A stretch of DNA of 18,362 nucleotides from Tannerella sp. (GTDB lineage: Bacteria; Bacteroidota; Bacteroidia; Bacteroidales; Tannerellaceae). Shown here piece by piece: positions 15,800-18,362 of the stretch (positions are counted from its first letter, which is position 1; each line of letters starts with the position of its first letter). The DNA lies in NCBI GenBank assembly GCA_031268395.1, contig JAIRXI010000277.1:1-18362 (forward strand). Direction: 5' to 3'. Under the pieces are notes generated by a model that ran no database searches, was not told the DNA's origin, and saw only the letters and a list, made by a program, of their open reading frames with translations. The position numbers and the translations under genes were made by a program.

Positions 15800-16105
15800 A
15801 TGACCGAAGATCAGAACAGACGCATATCCGCACTGGACGGAAAAATCAACGAGCTCCTCGCCTTGTGCGACAGGCAGAAGACGGACATAGGGGCGTTGAC
15901 ATTGAAACTGGAACAGGAAAAAACAGCTGCGCAACAGGTTCGGGAAGAGTTTCAGGCGTTGAAGACGAAACACAGAGACCTGTTGACGGCACACATCATA
16001 TCCGCCGGACCGGGGGACGATGTGAAGAGTGCGCGGAAGAGACTGGTGAATTTAGTGCGTGAAGTCGACGCCTGTATAAATTACATAACGCTGTTAAACG
16101 GATAG
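15800..16105 (+). CDS. Small coiled-coil protein upstream of zapA (possible ZapA partner)
   Basis: The 101-residue protein has no signal or membrane segment. Residues 5-62 form a coiled coil (ISALDGKINELLALCDRQKTDIGAL...), followed by a short linker (SAGPGDD) and a helical C-terminus ending KRLVNLVREVDACINYITLLNG. I recall similar VREID-C-I-LLN tails on small proteins encoded before zapA in other Bacteroidota, but could not check this. The stop at 16105 is only 3 bp before the zapA GTG, which suggests translational coupling. A role with ZapA at the division ring, similar in kind to ZapB, is an inference from position and coiled-coil shape. The start is supported by the -7 element just upstream. 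Confidence 0.8.
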   Translation: MTEDQNRRISALDGKINELLALCDRQKTDIGALTLKLEQEKTAAQQVREEFQALKTKHRDLLTAHIISAGPGDDVKSARKRLVNLVREVDACINYITLLNG

Positions 16106-16108
16106 GTT

Positions 16109-16411
16109 GTGAACAAAAACGAGTTTGACATCAAACTGGAGGTGGCCGGGAGATCATACCGCATACCCGTCAGGCGCGGCGACGAAGAGGAGGAATTTCT
16201 CTACCGTGAGGCCGCAAAGCGGGTCGGATTGCATCTGGTGCAATACCGGCAGCATTATTCCAAATCGCTGGAAGACGTCCAACTGCTGACGATGGTCGCC
16301 ATTCACCTGGCGCGGGATGTGCTGAAGCTGGAAGCCGACAACGAAGCGGACACGTATGCCCGGAACATACAGCAATGGACCGACCGGCTGGATGAGTATT
16401 TGAAGGAATAG
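16109..16411 (+). CDS. zapA: Cell division protein ZapA
   Basis: ZapA is a small protein that bundles and stabilises FtsZ filaments. The 100-residue product begins with a beta-rich head (FDIKLEVAGRSYRIPVRRGDEEEEFLYREAAKRV) and continues as a long helix (LHLVQYRQHYSKSLEDVQLLTMVAIHLARDVLKLEADNEADTYARNIQQWTDRLDEYL), the ZapA layout. It begins with GTG at 16109, three bases after the stop of the previous gene; no other in-frame start gives a full N-terminal strand. It lies 106 bp before rny, an order I associate with Bacteroidota. Confidence 0.88.
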   Translation: MNKNEFDIKLEVAGRSYRIPVRRGDEEEEFLYREAAKRVGLHLVQYRQHYSKSLEDVQLLTMVAIHLARDVLKLEADNEADTYARNIQQWTDRLDEYLKE

Positions 16412-16517
16412 ACATCGCTGTTTGGTGAAACATACATTTTTTACGCGCTGCCCCATACGGCAAAAAACCGCAGGGGGAAAGTGTTTTAGTTAGATATAAA
16501 CAAAACAGGAACAAGTA
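16412..16517 (+). other. zapA-rny spacer, 106 bp
   Basis: The spacer contains short complementary runs (CTGTTT near 16418 with AAACAG before the rny ATG; AAACA with TGTTT; TGCC with GGCA) that could fold into a weak rod. AGGAACAAGTA precedes the rny ATG. I see no TAnnTTTG element, so rny is probably transcribed from the zapA promoter or from an unrecognised one. Confidence 0.3.
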
Positions 16518-18050
16518 ATGACAGAAGTATATTTGGCCGCGGGGGCCTTTGCAGCGGGAGCGCTGCTTGCCTGGTTCGGAGCGGCCTTCTGGGGAAAGTA
16601 CCGCTATAAAGTCCTGCTGAAGGAAGCAGAGAAGGAAGCGGACGTGATGAAAAAAAACAGGATGCTGGAAGTGAAGGAAAAATCCCTGCACATGAAATCG
16701 GAACTGGAAAAGCAGGCTTCGGCACGAAACATAAAGATTCAGTTTGCCGAAGCCAAACTCAAACAGCGGGAACTGGTATTCAACCAGCGGCAGGAAGAAT
16801 TGCAGCGGAAGACGGCAGAGACGGACGCCACAAAGGAAAGCCTGAACAACCAGCTGCTGCTGATTGAAAAGAAAAAGCAGGACGTGGAAAAACTGCGCCA
16901 GCAGGAAATCGCACATCTGGAAACCATCTCCGGTCTTTCGGCCGACGAAGCGCGGGAACGGCTGACCGAATCGCTGAAAGACGAAGCAAAAACAAACGCC
17001 GCCTCCTACATCAACGAAATCATGGAAGAGGCGAAAATGACGGCAAACAAGGAAGCGAAAAAGATTGTAATCAAATCCATCCAGCGCGTGGCGGCAGAGA
17101 CGGCCATCGAAAATGCAGTGACGGTATTCCACATTGATTCGGACGAAATCAAGGGCCGCATTATTGGTCGCGAAGGGCGTAACATCCGTGCGATAGAATC
17201 CGCTACCGGCATCGAAATCATTGTTGACGACACGCCGGAAGCAATCATCCTTTCCGGTTTCGACCCGGTCCGCCGCGAAGTAGCCCGCCTGGCGCTGCAT
17301 CAGCTGGTGCAGGACGGACGCATCCACCCGGCGCGAATCGAGGAGGTTGTCGGCAAAGTGCGCAAGCAGGTAGAAGAAGAAATCGTAGAAACGGGAAAAC
17401 GCACGCTCATCGACTTGGGCATTCACGGGCTGCACCCCGAACTCACCCGGATGATCGGGAAAATGAAATACCGTTCTTCGTACGGGCAGAACCTGTTGCA
17501 GCACGCGCGCGAAACGGCCAATCTGTGCGCCGTCATGGCTTCCGAACTGGGACTGAATCCGAAAAAAGCACGTCGCGCCGGATTGCTGCACGACATCGGA
17601 AAGGTGCCGGACGACGAGCCGGAGTTGCCGCACGCCATCCTGGGGATGAAACTCTGCGAAAAATACAAGGAAAAGCCGGACATCTGCAACGCCGTCGGCG
17701 CCCACCACGACGAAGTGGAGATGCAGTCGCTGCTGGCTCCCATCGTACAGGTTTGCGACGCCATTTCGGGCGCGCGTCCGGGTGCGCGCCGCGAAATCGT
17801 GGAAGCCTATATCAAGCGTCTCAACGATCTGGAGCAGTTGGCCATGACATACCCGGGCGTAGTCAAGACCTATGCCATCCAGGCCGGACGCGAACTGCGC
17901 GTGATCGTAGGCGCCGACCGAATCGACGACAAGCATACGGAAAACCTGTCCGTCGAAATCGCAAAGAAAATACAGGACGAAATGACCTATCCGGGTCAGG
18001 TAAAGATCACGGTGATCCGCGAAACACGTGCCGTCAGCTACGCCAAATGA
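16518..18050 (+). CDS. rny: Ribonuclease Y
   Basis: RNase Y is a membrane-anchored endoribonuclease that starts mRNA decay. The 510-residue protein has an N-terminal membrane helix (about 5-25, [22 protein letters not shown]) and a long coiled coil (about 30-195). A KH RNA-binding domain follows (about 200-265; [17 protein letters not shown] at 211-227), then an HD domain with H329, HD at 358-359, AHHDE (396-400) and D414. The closing segment [18 protein letters not shown] and the end [10 protein letters not shown] are family-typical. Length and motifs are complete. The start at 16518 puts the membrane helix at the N-terminus. The stop codon overlaps the first heptamer of a hairpin-forming repeat. 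Confidence 0.96.
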   Translation: MTEVYLAAGAFAAGALLAWFGAAFWGKYRYKVLLKEAEKEADVMKKNRMLEVKEKSLHMKSELEKQASARNIKIQFAEAKLKQRELVFNQRQEELQRKTAETDATKESLNNQLLLIEKKKQDVEKLRQQEIAHLETISGLSADEARERLTESLKDEAKTNAASYINEIMEEAKMTANKEAKKIVIKSIQRVAAETAIENAVTVFHIDSDEIKGRIIGREGRNIRAIESATGIEIIVDDTPEAIILSGFDPVRREVARLALHQLVQDGRIHPARIEEVVGKVRKQVEEEIVETGKRTLIDLGIHGLHPELTRMIGKMKYRSSYGQNLLQHARETANLCAVMASELGLNPKKARRAGLLHDIGKVPDDEPELPHAILGMKLCEKYKEKPDICNAVGAHHDEVEMQSLLAPIVQVCDAISGARPGARREIVEAYIKRLNDLEQLAMTYPGVVKTYAIQAGRELRVIVGADRIDDKHTENLSVEIAKKIQDEMTYPGQVKITVIRETRAVSYAK

Positions 18051-18088
18051 ACGATGAACGATGAACGGGTTTATCGTTCATCGTTAAT
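18047..18088 (+). terminator. Heptamer-repeat hairpin overlapping the rny stop codon
   Basis: Three ATGAACG units (18047-18067) are followed by the inverse units CGTTCAT and CGTTAAT (18075-18088). AACGATGAACGAT at 18050-18062 pairs perfectly with ATCGTTCATCGTT at 18073-18085, giving a 13-bp stem with a 10-nt loop. The TGA stop lies within the first heptamer. No T-run follows, so it may act as a 3'-end stabiliser rather than a classic terminator. It uses the same heptamer as the element at 4558-4757. Confidence 0.65.
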
Positions 18089-18135
18089 GAAGGACGCCCT
18101 GCCGGTAAAAAACAGCCCGCAACGCATGAAGGTCC

Positions 18136-18265
18136 GTCCCGGCCAGGGACGGAATGTGAACGAAAAAGGGGGCACGGCGGACACCTGCCGGGGCTGTGTC
18201 CATCCGCCTGTCTTACCCTGCGCAAACTAAGGCCGTTCCGACCACATTCCGTCCCTGGCCGGGAC
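18136..18265. repeat. 23-bp perfect inverted repeat around an 84-nt centre
   Basis: The 23 bases at 18136-18158 (starting GTCCCGGCCAGGGACGG) are exactly inverted at 18243-18265 (starting CACATTCCGTCCCTGGCC). Each arm also holds the small hairpin GTCCC-GGCCA-GGGAC. The centre can pair further, AGGG with CCCT and GGCGGA with TCCGCC, giving a rod-like fold of about 130 nt. It may be a structured RNA, a terminator or a small mobile repeat. The remaining bases of 18051-18321 contain no gene that I can support. Confidence 0.7.
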
Positions 18266-18293
18266 CAATGTCGCTAATATAAAAAATGAATTG

Positions 18294-18301
18294 TATCTTT
18301 G
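18294..18301 (+). promoter_or_regulatory. -7 promoter element for the gene leaving the right edge
   Basis: TATCTTTG matches TAnnTTTG, with the first ATG 20 bp downstream at 18322. The surrounding sequence turns AT-rich, as at other starts in this window. Confidence 0.55.
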
Positions 18302-18321
18302 CGGTCAAAATACAATTAAAC

Positions 18322-18362
18322 ATGACGTCAAATATATCCATGGAATTGAGTTATCAATTCAG
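18322..18362 (+). CDS. Start of an unidentified gene (3' partial)
   Basis: An open frame starts at ATG 18322 (MTSNISMELSYQF...) with a second in-frame ATG at 18340. Only 13 codons are visible, so no family can be named. The TATCTTTG element upstream makes a real gene likely; there is no Shine-Dalgarno site, which is common in this group. Confidence 0.45.
   Translation, partial: MTSNISMELSYQF

Noticed and set aside
16412..16517. Possible 6S RNA in the zapA-rny spacer, as zapA neighbours ssrS in gammaproteobacteria
   Set aside because: Only short, imperfect pairings are visible and there is no recognisable promoter or conserved element; a covariance search would be needed.
16170..17936. 588-codon open frame on the minus strand opposite rny
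   Set aside because: The codon-aligned shadow of rny and zapA; the product is unlike any protein family and the sense genes are unambiguous.

Overview
The window looks like chromosomal DNA of a Bacteroidota species, most likely Bacteroidales. The evidence is the repeated -7 promoter element TAnnTTTG just upstream of most operon starts, weak or absent Shine-Dalgarno sites, a surface protein combining Big2 and BspA-like leucine-rich repeats with a type IX-style C-terminal tail, and gene neighbourhoods usual for that group (hpt-adk-obgE; zapA-rny; surE-lpxB). Most genes are GC-rich and strongly avoid TTA, CTA and TCA codons. A high-GC relative of Tannerella is an attractive guess, but it is only an inference.

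Layout. 1-2198: the 3' part of a large repeat-built surface protein. 2299-2793 (-): a small coiled-coil protein built on an 18-residue repeat. 3052-4494 (-): a tRNA nucleotidyltransferase/poly(A) polymerase family enzyme with an HD domain. 4495-4832: a divergent promoter region carrying an inverted pair of heptamer repeat arrays. 4833-9070: a two-gene RND efflux operon (lipoprotein adaptor and inner-membrane pump) with no outer-membrane channel gene beside it. 9071-9418: a gene-free stretch with a tandem array of 23-bp hairpin-forming units. 9440-11382: surE and lpxB (nucleotide phosphatase, lipid A synthesis). 11454-13728 (-): hpt-adk-obgE, purine salvage, adenylate balance and a ribosome-assembly GTPase. 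13822-15363: nnr (NAD(P)H-hydrate repair), divergent from hpt with closely packed promoters. 15463-15666: a small winged-helix protein. 15800-18050: a small coiled-coil protein, zapA and rny (cell division and RNA turnover). 18051-18321: heptamer hairpin, a 23-bp perfect inverted repeat around 84 nt, and a promoter for a gene that begins at 18322 and leaves the window.

The genes are mostly housekeeping, and I found no defence island, CRISPR array, phage or complete insertion sequence. The unusual material is the repeats: two copies of a heptamer-based palindromic element 13 kb apart, the 23-bp hairpin array with an exact 46-bp duplication, the inverted repeat after rny that could fold into a rod-like RNA, the heptad-plus-hendecad coiled coil, and an LRR cassette whose leucine codon choice (TTA in most repeats) contrasts with the rest of the window.
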